From Synanceia verrucosa (Eukaryota > Chordata > Actinopteri > Perciformes > Synanceiidae): DNA of 64,000 nucleotides. Within the stretch, counting starts at the first letter, position 1; each line of letters opens with the position of its first letter. This document shows positions 25,748 through 32,910 of this stretch, in pieces. The position numbers and the translations under genes are program-made. The stretch is taken from contig CM056550.1 of the NCBI GenBank assembly GCA_029721515.1, positions 17,421,119-17,485,118 on the forward strand, written 5' to 3'. The notes beneath the pieces are model-generated. The model worked only from the letters and a program-made list of their open reading frames with translations. It was not told the DNA's origin and made no database searches.

Positions 25748-28700
25748 ACAATATATTTTCTTAAAAAATACAAATTGACATTTTACAGGTTTTTTTGTGC
25801 CGAACTGTTTCCTGGCATAGAAACGGTTCAGCAATGTAAAGCTAATGAACTAAATATTTGTCAGGTGTTGGTCGGCAGAGCCAGGCTAGCTGTTTCCCTC
25901 TGTTTCCAGTCTTTGTGCTAAGCTAAGCTAACAGACATGAGAGCGTTGAACAATAGATTTTCAGTTTGTTAGTGTTGAAAAGGCATCATATAAAAGTCTA
26001 TTTACCATTTAGTCGCTGCCTTTTCTTTCATAAATGTAAACTATGATGAGTATTTCTTCTTATTTCTACTCTTAATTGCAGTTTTTAAACTGCTTTGCAT
26101 GCATCATTATGACTTTTAATAACTTAATAAAGAGTCTGGCCTTCATCACTCGGTCTGATTTTTCCCAACAGATAAATTTTATTTTCCTCTTCAACATCGT
26201 GAGAATCCTGATGACCAAACTGAGAGCCTCCACCACATCAGAGACCATCCAGTACAGGTAGATCTACAGCGTTTCCTTTAATTCCCTTAATTACTTCCTT
26301 AAATGCAGGAAGTACTTTGGAAATACTTTGACCGTTTGCTCGTGCAGGAAAGCCGTGAAGGCCACTCTGGTGCTGCTTCCTCTGCTGGGCATCACCTACA
26401 TGCTCTTCTTCGTCAACCCTGGGGAGGACGAGATCTCTCAGATCGTCTTCATATATTTCAACTCTTTTCTGGAGTCCTTCCAGGTACGATTCATCCCGCA
26501 GGTAAAGGAAAGGAACAGATGAGAAGTTAATGGAATGACAGAAATAAAAATCTTCATTAAATCCTGAGAAAATCATGAGATTAGCTCAGATTTTAATTCA
26601 AAGTAAATAGTACTGATTATTAAAAAAAGATGATAAAGTCGTTGATTTTCAAGAAAAATGCCAGAAACAGCAAGATTAAGTATTATGAGAAAAATTACTC
26701 GAATATTTTCTGAGGTTAAAATGACAAAATTATGAGAATATTTTTGAGATCACAGTCATAAATTTAAGTGAAAAACGAGAATATTGTGTGAAATTATAGT
26801 CGCAAATTTACTATAAATATATATATGCTGAGATTATAGTGACATAATTATGAGGAAAATTGTAGAATATTTTTGAGATTATTGTCATGAATTCTTGAGA
26901 AATAAAATAGAATTTCTTCTGAGATTATAAATGAATAAATATTGATAAATCCAAGGGAAATTTTGTATAGTGAAAAAATTATGAGAAAAACCTAGAATAT
27001 TTGCTGAGATTATAGTGACAAAATTAAAAGATTTTTTTTTTAATATTTTTGAGATTATTGTCACAGATTCATAAAAAACAAAACTAGAATATCTTCTGAG
27101 AATATAGTGACAAAATTATGAGAAAGAGAATATGTTTGAGATGATAGTCATAAAATTACTAGGATGATGAATATGAAATTTACAAAATGTTGACATTTGC
27201 TGAGGTTATAGTGACATATTTACAAGGAAAATCCTAATAAATTCTTGAGAAAATCTATTATAAATGGATAAGTACTTTGTAAATGCTGAGGGAAATTCAG
27301 TATGATGACAAAATTATGAGAAATTATGGTAATTTTTTAGATTATTGTAATAAATTCTTGAGAAAAAAGATTCTTCTGAGATTATGGATAGATACTTCAT
27401 AAATCCTGAGGGATTAATAAAAAATTATGAGAAAAATCAAGAATATTTTCTGACGTAACAAACCACAAAGTTATGAGAAAAAAAAATCTGAGATTATAGT
27501 CACAATTTTAGGAGGAAAGAACTGGAATGTTTTCTGAACATTTTCTCATGAACTTCAGAGTCATAAATTTCCCTCACAAACGGAGAATAATCTAATATCA
27601 TCCTTGTGGGGGCGTGTAGGTTTGGTAAACAGAGACGGTGATTGTGCTGAGTGGACGGCTGAATCGCGGCTCTCTGGGAGATGATTGGATGAATGTTTGA
27701 TAAGCTGCTTGGATGTGATTAAAAGCGGATCAAGGCGTTGATGTTTTTTATTCCTCTTTATCTCCTCACAGGGATTCTTTGTGTCTGTCTTTTACTGCTT
27801 CCTGAACAGTGAGGTAAGCACTTTTCAATCCTGCTATTGATCAAACATTCCCCCCCGCTTCCCTCACTTATTTACATCACCGTCTTCCCTGTGCTTTATT
27901 AGTGGGGAGCGACTGAGCCTGCAGCTTTCACATTAAAGGCCCAATTAAGACTTGTCATGGAAAAGTGACATCACTTCCTCCTCCTCATGACAGCGTCAGC
28001 CTCAATCTGGTCTCCTGGAGAAATCTGGGGTGAAATCCTCTCAAAATAGCGCAGAAATGTGAAAATGCACGCATGCAGAAATGCAACCTTTAATGTGTGA
28101 TGCTAGTGTTATTAATAGTACAGTCGTTTCCAGTAATATTAATGTGTATTCTGTGAGGTTTCTGTTTGGAGGGATTAAAACATGAAGTTAGCTAGAAAAC
28201 ATGAAATAAAAAGACTAATATTCCTTTGTCATCATCTACCTCATTTAAGATAAGATAAGATAATAGAATAGAATAGAATATTTTTTTATTTATCACCTGC
28301 CACAGCAGAATAGACAATTTACAGCAATTAAGAAACAATAGACAACAGCAATGACAAAATAAGTAATACTAATAGAATAAATATTAACAATCTGTACTAA
28401 ATAAAAAGGACGAAAAATCTATTTTTAATTGCAAATGAACTGTCAATTTAACACAATTATAAGATGAATAAAATGTGTTTTTAGTATTTGTTATGTGGAT
28501 GTGATCTATAGAATAAAATAAAAAGCAGTGCATTTTTTTTCTTTGCAAGATAAGATAAGATATGATTGAGGGCCGATAGAAAACAAGAACATCAGTAAAC
28601 ATTGAATAAACGTCTAAATAGACAACAAACCAGGTGAAAAAGGAGAAGGAGTCAGCAAATAAACATCATAAGTGTACAAAGATATTTAGGTCCTGACAAA

Positions 28701-31008
28701 AAGTTCAAGTTCATTTTTATTTTTTATTATTCATCCTGAATAATAAATCAATAGTTGTCGATATATTTCAGTGGAACAAACTTTGCTGTTAAAGTGGCTA
28801 AAAACAAACACTGAAGACGCTGCAGAATAAAATAAGAACTTTCAAACTCTTACCAAAATATTCAGAAGATATTTTGGAAATTAATTTTATTTCTTATAAT
28901 AGGCAGTAACGGTGACAGAGAAGCAGCTGTTGGCACATTTCTAATTTGTTGTTTGTAAATTTTCTGCGATTACAGTGACAAAATTACAAGAAAATAATAT
29001 AGTATTTTCTGAGATTATAGTGACAAAATTACAGGAAAATTATATAATATTTTCTGAGATCATAGTGACAAAATTACAAGAAAATTATGTAATATTTTCT
29101 GACACTACAGTGACAAAATTACAGGAAAAATAGTATATTTTCTAAGATTATAATGACAAAATTACAGGAAAATTATATGATATTTTCTAGGACTATAGTG
29201 ACAAAATTACAAGAAAAAATAGTATATTTTCTAAGATTATAATGATAAAATTACAGGAAAATTGTATAATATTTTCTGAGATCATAGTGACAAAATTACA
29301 GGAAATATAACTGATTTATAAATATAAATTTGACCTTTTTCCAAAAGAGGTCTGCTCACTTCGAACCCTTGAGACAAAATAAAAAATAACCAAAGTATTC
29401 TCGTTCAAGCAGCAGATTTGATGTAAATAAAGTCCCACATCATGTCCTGCTGTGAAGAAGGTGGCAGCTCAAAGATGGTTCTAGCATCAGATCAGAGGTT
29501 TAATGGAGTTCCTTCAGCTGAATCATAATCTGCTGTTTGAGCCAGGACACTCGCCTCCATCTTATCGTAGAATAATCACAACTTTACAAGCGATTCCTCG
29601 ACTGGTGTATGGATGTAATATCAGCTGGCGGCCGTCCCACGCTGCGTTCAGCGGCCTGGATGATGAATGAGTGAATGTCTCATCATGGACCAACAAGGGG
29701 CTTAAGCAGCATGTGTGGCTTACTGAGGATATTGATTTAGTGTTTCCTTTCAGAAAAGAAATGAGACAGATGAGCAAAGGATAGAAGTGGTCACAATGGA
29801 GAGGAGAGGAAAACATTTAGTGCTGAAACATGTGTGAGGAGGATTAAAGAGGACGCTGTCCAGTATTACACTGTGTTTAGGAGATTGTTTGGTGTTTTGT
29901 GCAGATCAGCTTTTTGGGTTAAAGCTCCTCTGTTGGGACGGAGAGGAGGAACACATGGGACGATTGATTCTGGATCAGGAGGAGGAGGAAGGCTTTTTAA
30001 TCACCATTAAAAGGATTTACAGCACGGTGTTACTGTAGCCTCTGTTTGCGAAACACATTCACTGGTTTAAATCTGGGTTTATAAGTCAGAAGCCAAATTA
30101 TATTTAAACAAAGAGAAACAAAAGAAAAGTTCAGGGAGTGATGGGAAATAAAAAGATGATGACTGCTGAAAAGATCAGGTATTTTAAGTTGGAAGGTCGC
30201 AGTGAGCTGTGCCGTCTGTCGATTTCCAAGAAAAAGCTTAGAAAGAGTTTTTTTTCTGAGATTATAGTGACAAAATTACAGGAAAATAATATAATATTTT
30301 TAAAAAATACATAAAAAACATTAGAATTTTCTAACATTATAGTGGCAAAATTATAAGAAAAAGGACTATGCCTTCTGAGACTAAAGTCACAACTTTAACA
30401 TAAAAATTTTCTGACAAAATTACAAAAAAAATATAATACTTTCTGAGATTATTGTCACAAATTTATGAGAAAATAAAATTAATATTTTCTTAGATTATAG
30501 TGACAAGATTATGACAAAAACCTAGAATATTATCTTAAAAAAAAAAGAATATTTACAAGAAAAAAAAATTCTGAGATTGTAGTCCCAAAGTTATGAGGAA
30601 GATACAATAAAATGTTTAATAAAATATTATTAATTTGAGAGTAAAACTTACAGTCACGATAGGAGCTGATGTCGACAGCAGAGCTGTTCACCATTTAAAT
30701 TTACAAGAAAAAGATTATTAAGCCACAGATTTGTGAGAAAATACTCAGAAATTCTGAGATTGAAGTCACATTAGGAGATGATGTCAGTAAACAGTGGCAT
30801 TGCCAGGGTAACACGGCCATCAGTCAGCTGACCGTTTGGCTGTTTGTGATTGGTCCTGGGCTGACAGGTGCGGTCGGCCGTGAGGAAGCGTTTCCACCGC
30901 TGGCAGGAGCAGCACTCCATCCGGGCCCGGATGACCCAGGCCATGTCCATCCCCACCTCCCCGTCACGGGTCAGCTTCCACAGCATCAAGCAGTCCACGT
31001 CGCTATGA
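5354..31008 (+). CDS. crhr1: Corticotropin-releasing hormone receptor 1 (partial, 5' exons outside window)
   Basis: Class B (secretin-family) GPCR of the plasma membrane. In vertebrates it binds CRH and urocortin and couples mainly through Gs to cAMP, driving the pituitary stress axis. I read ten exons: 5354-5439, 8700-8806, 14669-14789, 17030-17183, 19680-19740, 20874-20946, 26172-26257, 26348-26483, 27772-27813, 30868-31008. All have AG/GT borders and matching phases, giving 334 residues plus TGA. Visible landmarks are MSPEVHESN in extracellular loop 1, [20 protein letters not shown] (TM3), YDNEKCWFGKR (loop 2), the invariant loop-3 block [16 protein letters not shown] and the tail [28 protein letters not shown] and MSPEVHE favour CRHR1 over CRHR2. 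The signal peptide and about 80 ectodomain residues are missing; I found no such exon in 1-5353. Exact borders are read by eye. Confidence 0.96.
6045..6160 (+). repeat. Fragment of dispersed fish repeat
   Basis: It contains GTGATTGGCTGATTAGA and AGGTGTGCCTAATAAAGTGG. From memory, variants of this tail are very widely dispersed in fish genomes. Only one end is present. Family name not assigned. Confidence 0.5.
6285..6719. repeat. GATA/GGAT tetranucleotide microsatellite
   Basis: About 435 bases of interspersed GATG, GATA and occasional GACA tetramers. The minus strand is free of stops in several frames, giving apparent Ile-His-Pro-Ser-rich proteins that are artefacts. A CTCCTCT-rich tract follows directly. 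Confidence 0.95.
6720..6830. repeat. Polypyrimidine CTCCTCT tract
   Basis: The + strand is almost all C and T (CTCCTCTCTTCTCCTCCTTT and similar), with mirror symmetry. It is low complexity and abuts the tetranucleotide array. Confidence 0.8.
7776..7824 (+). repeat. 14-bp tandem repeat, 3.5 copies
   Basis: The unit is GTGCACGTGAGAGC, with successive copies GTGCACATGAGAGC and GTGCATGTGAGAGT, then a partial copy. Confidence 0.85.
7919..8180. repeat. GGACCA and GACAAA low-complexity stretch
   Basis: It begins with tandem GGACCAGGACCG hexamers, then an A-rich run with recurring AGACAAA. Open frames on both strands are composition artefacts. Confidence 0.7.
8700..8806 (+). CDS. crhr1: crhr1 exon: TM1
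   Basis: It starts [20 protein letters not shown] and continues into the hydrophobic [16 protein letters not shown], the first membrane helix. It begins in phase 0 after a tccctgcag acceptor and ends two bases into an Arg codon, with donor gtgagt. Confidence 0.96.
9528..10060 (+). repeat. Diverged tandem repeat, three copies
   Basis: Copies start at about 9528, 9755 and 9945. Each has GTGGAT-AAT-T-AAGGT, an ATAAAG-GGTTTA block and CTCAGAAAGA followed by a CATGAT. The spacing is roughly 190-230 bases and divergence is high, so the duplication is old. Confidence 0.65.
10628..10740 (-). repeat. Retroelement-tail-like remnant
   Basis: It contains ACTTTATTGACCCCTGAAGG followed by GAAATTCACATTC, which resembles the 3' tail of a common fish LINE in reverse orientation. 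No coding part is seen. The assignment is from memory. Confidence 0.4.
11584..11602. repeat. Perfect palindrome with TTC loop (8-bp arms)
   Basis: GCACGCAC, then TTC, then GTGCGTGC. It is the same design as the two larger hairpins at 13.1-13.25 kb. Confidence 0.9.
12041..12057 (-). repeat. Transposon-end-like sequence
   Basis: The reverse complement reads CAGGGGCGCGCCTAGAC, which looks like a hAT-type terminus. I found no matching opposite end. Confidence 0.3.
13117..13151. repeat. Perfect hairpin, 16-bp arms, TTC loop
   Basis: The left arm AGCATTCATGGCAGGC (13117-13132) and right arm GCCTGCCATGAATGCT (13136-13151) are exact reverse complements around TTC. Confidence 0.97.
13188..13246. repeat. 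Imperfect hairpin, 28-base arms, TTC loop
   Basis: The arms 13188-13215 and 13219-13246 surround TTC. The outer TATGTGCC and inner CAAGGCTGGC pair perfectly; the middle carries compensating shifts. The apex GGCTTCGCC resembles that of the neighbouring hairpin. Confidence 0.93.
13728..14400. repeat. Foldback-type dispersed repeat with about 140-bp tandem copies
   Basis: The left arm GTTAGCATAGCTTAGCATAA is followed by right-arm copies at about 13877, 14025, 14168 and 14308. Each has GCTAGGCTAGCTGTTTC, an AGTCTT-ATGCT block, GCTAAGCTAAGCTAA and, in the first three, a GATA microsatellite plus TCTGTACATATAGTAATCAG. Spacing is about 140-148 bases, so a repeat arm with its microsatellite was tandemly amplified. 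Confidence 0.85.
14669..14789 (+). CDS. crhr1: crhr1 exon: intracellular loop 1, TM2, start of loop E1
   Basis: It encodes [20 protein letters not shown] then [20 protein letters not shown] and V. The HWNL motif of class B receptors is intact. The donor is gtacgc and the exon ends in phase 0. Confidence 0.96.
14790..17029 (+). other. crhr1 intron
   Basis: The only recognisable content is a reverse-strand LINE reverse-transcriptase fragment at 15035-15334. The remainder is unique-looking AT-rich DNA. Confidence 0.6.
15035..15334 (-). pseudogene. LINE reverse-transcriptase fragment
   Basis: The open stretch of 99 codons includes [20 protein letters not shown] then NKAPG. This matches the conserved start of LINE RT domains (E-V-x-x-x-L-x-x-L-N-x-x-K-A-P/A-G). 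The usual P-D after this motif is lost, and no YxDD catalytic motif or endonuclease is present. It is a dead 5'-truncated or internal fragment, clade not assigned. Confidence 0.55.
17030..17183 (+). CDS. crhr1: crhr1 exon: TM3, intracellular loop 2, start of TM4
   Basis: It encodes [20 protein letters not shown], then [20 protein letters not shown] and [11 protein letters not shown]. The Cys of WCR is the TM3-end partner of the conserved loop-2 disulphide. The exon leaves one base of the next codon, which becomes Cys (WCIPFP) where human CRHR1 has Gly. Confidence 0.96.
17385..17585. repeat. Foldback dispersed repeat
   Basis: The left arm GCAGTTAGCTTAGCTTAGCA and right arm ATGCTAAGCTAAGCTAACCA are inverted copies about 150 bases apart. 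Confidence 0.75.
17655..17920. repeat. Foldback dispersed repeat
   Basis: The left arm includes TAACTTAGCTTAGCA and TAAACAGCTAGCCTGGCTCT. The right arm includes CCAGGCTAGCTGTTTCCCTT and AAGCTAACTGCCTCCTGGCT. Confidence 0.8.
17978..18519 (+). mobile_element. hAT-type element relic with 8-bp target-site duplication
   Basis: CTTGTCAG at 17970-17977 and again at 18520-18527 forms an exact 8-bp duplication. The ends are TAGAGTGGCCAT and, on the reverse complement, CCGGGTGGCCAT (9 of 12 identical). 8-bp duplications with short CAG-GTGGCCAT-like ends are typical of hAT transposons. At 542 bases the element is non-autonomous. An internal reading frame (18261-18458) resembles a host or transposase BED-type zinc finger. 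Confidence 0.85.
18261..18458 (+). pseudogene. BED-like zinc-finger reading frame inside hAT relic
   Basis: 65 codons, beginning [20 protein letters not shown] and then [17 protein letters not shown]. The CTLC pair followed by a distal His (ERHASTEK) resembles the BED/hAT N-terminal finger C-x2-C ... H-x-H, but the final spacing is degraded. No DDE/RNase H domain follows. Probably a decayed transposase N-terminus. Confidence 0.5.
18649..18862. repeat. Foldback dispersed repeat (best preserved)
   Basis: The left arm contains GGAGGCAGTTAGCTTAGCTT, GAAGACTAGGAGCAGGGGGA and AACAGCTAGCC. The right arm contains GGCTAGCTGTTTCCCTCTGC, TCCTGGTCTTTATGC and TAAGCTAAGCTAAG. The arms of about 60 bases are reverse complements with a short spacer. 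Confidence 0.88.
19680..19740 (+). CDS. crhr1: crhr1 exon: TM4 to loop E2
   Basis: It encodes [19 protein letters not shown] plus a split Lys. The acceptor is cctcacag and the donor gtaagc. The sequence is nearly invariant in this receptor family. Confidence 0.95.
20874..20946 (+). CDS. crhr1: crhr1 exon: loop E2 and start of TM5
   Basis: It encodes [20 protein letters not shown] then LVLV. The Cys pairs with TM3 in class B receptors. The following intron carries the large 42-bp minisatellite. Confidence 0.95.
21756..21815 (+). repeat. 20-bp tandem repeat, 3 exact copies
   Basis: ACTCTGGGTCCTCCAGCTGG is repeated three times without change, 90 bases upstream of the large minisatellite. Confidence 0.97.
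21907..24864 (+). repeat. 42-bp minisatellite, about 70 copies
   Basis: The unit reads GAGTATTTCTACTCAGTTGT followed by ACTGCTTCTTTTACTAAACA and CA. Units differ mainly at CAGTTGTAC / CAGCGGTAC / CAGTGGTAC and CTGCTTC / CTGATTC. Because 42 is divisible by 3 and the unit lacks stops in two + frames, the array gives two apparent proteins of over 700 residues (periods ending SFTKHR and [11 protein letters not shown]). No splice signals, promoter or non-periodic coding flank supports expression, and it sits wholly inside an intron. Two units lack 2 bases (at 24001 and 24251). Confidence 0.98.
25697..25744. repeat. TA microsatellite
   Basis: About 24 uninterrupted TA dinucleotides. Confidence 0.95.
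25866..25935. repeat. Single arm of the foldback dispersed repeat
   Basis: AGGCTAGCTGTTTCCCTCTG followed by GTGCTAAGCTAAGCTAACAG. No opposite arm is seen nearby. Confidence 0.7.
26172..26257 (+). CDS. crhr1: crhr1 exon: TM5 end and intracellular loop 3
   Basis: It encodes [20 protein letters not shown] then TTSETIQY plus a split Arg. This loop is the main Gs contact in CRH receptors and is identical to human here. Confidence 0.96.
26348..26483 (+). CDS. crhr1: crhr1 exon: TM6, loop E3, start of TM7
   Basis: It encodes [20 protein letters not shown] then [20 protein letters not shown] and LESFQ. The intron before it is only 90 bases. Confidence 0.96.
26560..27560 (+). repeat. Degenerate tandem repeat (GAGATTATAGTGACAAAATTATGAG type)
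   Basis: Recurring TCTGAGATTATAGTGACA, AAATTATGAGAAA and AGAATATTTT blocks at roughly 45-60 base spacing fill most of this crhr1 intron. The copies are heavily diverged. Related arrays lie at 28970, 30230 and 32480. Confidence 0.75.
27772..27813 (+). CDS. crhr1: crhr1 exon: 14-residue TM7 cassette
   Basis: It encodes [14 protein letters not shown]. The exon is 42 bases, phase 0 on both sides, so skipping keeps the frame. Established knowledge: the mammalian CRHR1d isoform lacks the same 14 residues of TM7 and signals poorly. Confidence 0.95.
28970..29310 (+). repeat. 46-bp tandem repeat, about 7 copies
   Basis: The best-preserved array of this family. The unit runs TCTGAGATTATAGTGACAAA, then ATTACAGGAAAATTATATAA, then TATTTT. 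Confidence 0.9.
30230..30640 (+). repeat. 46-bp-family tandem repeat, degenerate
   Basis: It opens with CTGAGATTATAGTGACAAAA as at 28970 and decays into diverged copies. Confidence 0.75.
30868..31008 (+). CDS. crhr1: crhr1 last coding exon: cytoplasmic tail
   Basis: It encodes [20 protein letters not shown], then [20 protein letters not shown] and KQSTSL, followed by TGA. The C-terminal T-S-L fits a class I PDZ ligand (S/T-x-hydrophobic), in place of STAV in human CRHR1. Confidence 0.96.
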   Translation: MRSAVRKRFHRWQEQHSIRARMTQAMSIPTSPSRVSFHSIKQSTSL

Positions 31009-31440
31009 GAGACGAGGCCGCCGTCGCCATGGTTACCACCTGCCATCCTCAAGCCTCAGGAGAGACGATAACGCAGAGTCGAAAACAGAGGTAAAGGACA
31101 CTGAGGTTAGTGATGGAGGGACGGACGAGACTGGCTGTGAACGTACAGCACTCCTCCATGTTTGTTTGTTTGTTCTTGTTTTTGTTTTTTGTCATCTTCC
31201 ATCAGCGAGGAGCTCGTGTCGCTGGACTGCACTGAACTGGATTCCACCCCAGTGGACTCAGACTCACTGAACTGGACAGTTTTATTTTCAGATGTCTGGA
31301 TATGATGTCCGTTCATTCGCTGTCGTGCTTCTTCCTACAGTCCAAACTTCTCTCAGCAACTTTCCAGGAAGTTTTAAACACATTCCATCACTTTCCTCCT
31401 GAAGAGTTTTGTTCCAAAATAAAACACCAATACCGGCGAT
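31009..31440 (+). other. crhr1: crhr1 3' UTR, minimum extent
   Basis: The first AATAAA after the stop codon is at 31418-31423, so a short 3' UTR of about 430 bases is possible. Another AATAAA at 34083-34088 would give a long form of about 3.1 kb. Sequence alone cannot choose. Confidence 0.4.
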
Positions 31441-31504
31441 AAAATGCCAAATTGGAGCCCATGAGTGGGTCAGAAGTGAAGGTAAAGTTCAGAATCAATC
31501 CAGA

Positions 31505-31560
31505 GCCTGGAGCCATTAGCTTAGCTTAGCATAAACACTGGACGCAGAGGGGAAAGTTAG
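31505..31560. repeat. Single arm of the foldback dispersed repeat
   Basis: GCCATTAGCTTAGCTTAGCA followed by TAAACACTGGACGCAGAGGG. Confidence 0.6.
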
Positions 31561-32479
31561 CATGCCCCCAAACATCAGCGGTGGAATGTAACACAAGTAG
31601 TTTTAGTTTAATTCTTTTCCTGCTACTGTATACTTCTGCCCCTTACATTCACATATTCATATTTATACATACACAGATTTGTTAAGAATTAAAGTTAAAC
31701 CCAACAGTTTATGAGAGTACAGCTGAATCGATTAATCTATCAACAGAAAATGAGTTCGTTAAACTGCTTTAGTGCTTTTATATTAATGCATTTCTAATAA
31801 TAACCTAATGATAAGATATATAATAGCATAACACTGCTCTTCATGTAATACTTTTAACTGCTATATACACTTCTGTACTTTTAGTGAAGGAACATTTTCA
31901 GTGCAGGACTGTATTTTTTACAGTGTTGTTTTAGTACTTTTACTGAAGGAAAGGGCCTGAATACTTCCTCCATCACTTTCACATGTGTGGAAACCTCATG
32001 GTCATTTATTTACTATTGGATGTTTTTTGGAACAAAACTCTTCGGCTTAATAAAGAGACGCTCATCAAACCAGGAAAGAGTTCCTCCTTGAATCTCATAA
32101 AGCGACTTTCTGTGGTGTCGGTTTGAAAAAAATGTCACGTTAGCGACCTGCGCAGCGACTCTGTTTACCGATTTATTGTAAATATATAAATATTATAAAC
32201 AGGGGGAAGGGTTAAAGTCACAAATATAAACCAAAAACACAAACCACACACTGTGAGTCGCATTAATCCATGTGATCAGCATCACAGTCCACATTCCTAC
32301 GATACCAGTTTGCCTCTCACCTGAGCATTTCTACCTGCTGTTTATGTCTCACTGTTAATGAACGTCGTCTCGTTTTATTTCTCCTTCAAGTGATGAAGTC
32401 AAATAAAAATAAAATAAATACAGGCTGTGTGGAGGGTAATATTCAGAAACAAAACCAGAACTTCTGAGATTTTCACTCC

Positions 32480-32910
32480 GATTTTCTCTGGGATTTAAGT
32501 AAATGTACGATAAAAAAAATTAAATATTCTCTGAGAATATACAGTCTTATTTTCTGTGATTATAGTCACACTTTTATGACAAAAGAATGAAATATTTTCT
32601 GACAATCTTGTCACAAACATATGAGAACAAATTTAAAGATTAGGATGAAAAAAAGCTACAGTGCTTTCTCAGATTATAGTCACACGTTATATTCAATAAT
32701 ACATACAATACATTATTATTACAAACAGAACATTTTAAGAGATTATCATCACAAATTTACAAGAAATAAACCTGGAATATTTTAAGAGATTATCGTCACA
32801 AATTTACAAGAAAAAAACTGGAATATTTTAAGAGATTATTGTCACAAATTTACAAGAAAAAAACTGGAATATTTTAAGAGATTATTGTCACAAATTTGAG
32901 GAAAAAACTG
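32480..32910 (+). repeat. 46-bp-family tandem repeat, variant
   Basis: Three to four well-matched units at 32735-32890 read AAGAGATTATCGTCACAAAT then TTACAAGAAAAAAACTGGAA. Older copies are upstream. Confidence 0.85.

Larger units (their letters stand above)
20947..26171 (+). other. crhr1 intron carrying the minisatellite
   Basis: It contains a 20-bp triplet repeat (21756), the 42-bp minisatellite (21907-24864), a TA microsatellite (25697) and a single repeat arm (25866). Nothing else is recognised. Confidence 0.7.
27814..30867 (+). other. crhr1 intron
   Basis: It contains two arrays of the same 46-bp-type repeat and a GATAAGATAAGATAATAGAA low-complexity tract near 28.25 kb with a LINE-tail-like stretch after it. 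No exon seen. Confidence 0.6.

Noticed and set aside
8690..31010. CRHR2 rather than CRHR1
   Set aside because: MSPEVHE, YDNEKCWFGKR and GVYTDY match CRHR1; CRHR2 has DHEVHE, YENEQCW and GDLVDY. Linkage to kansl1 also supports crhr1.
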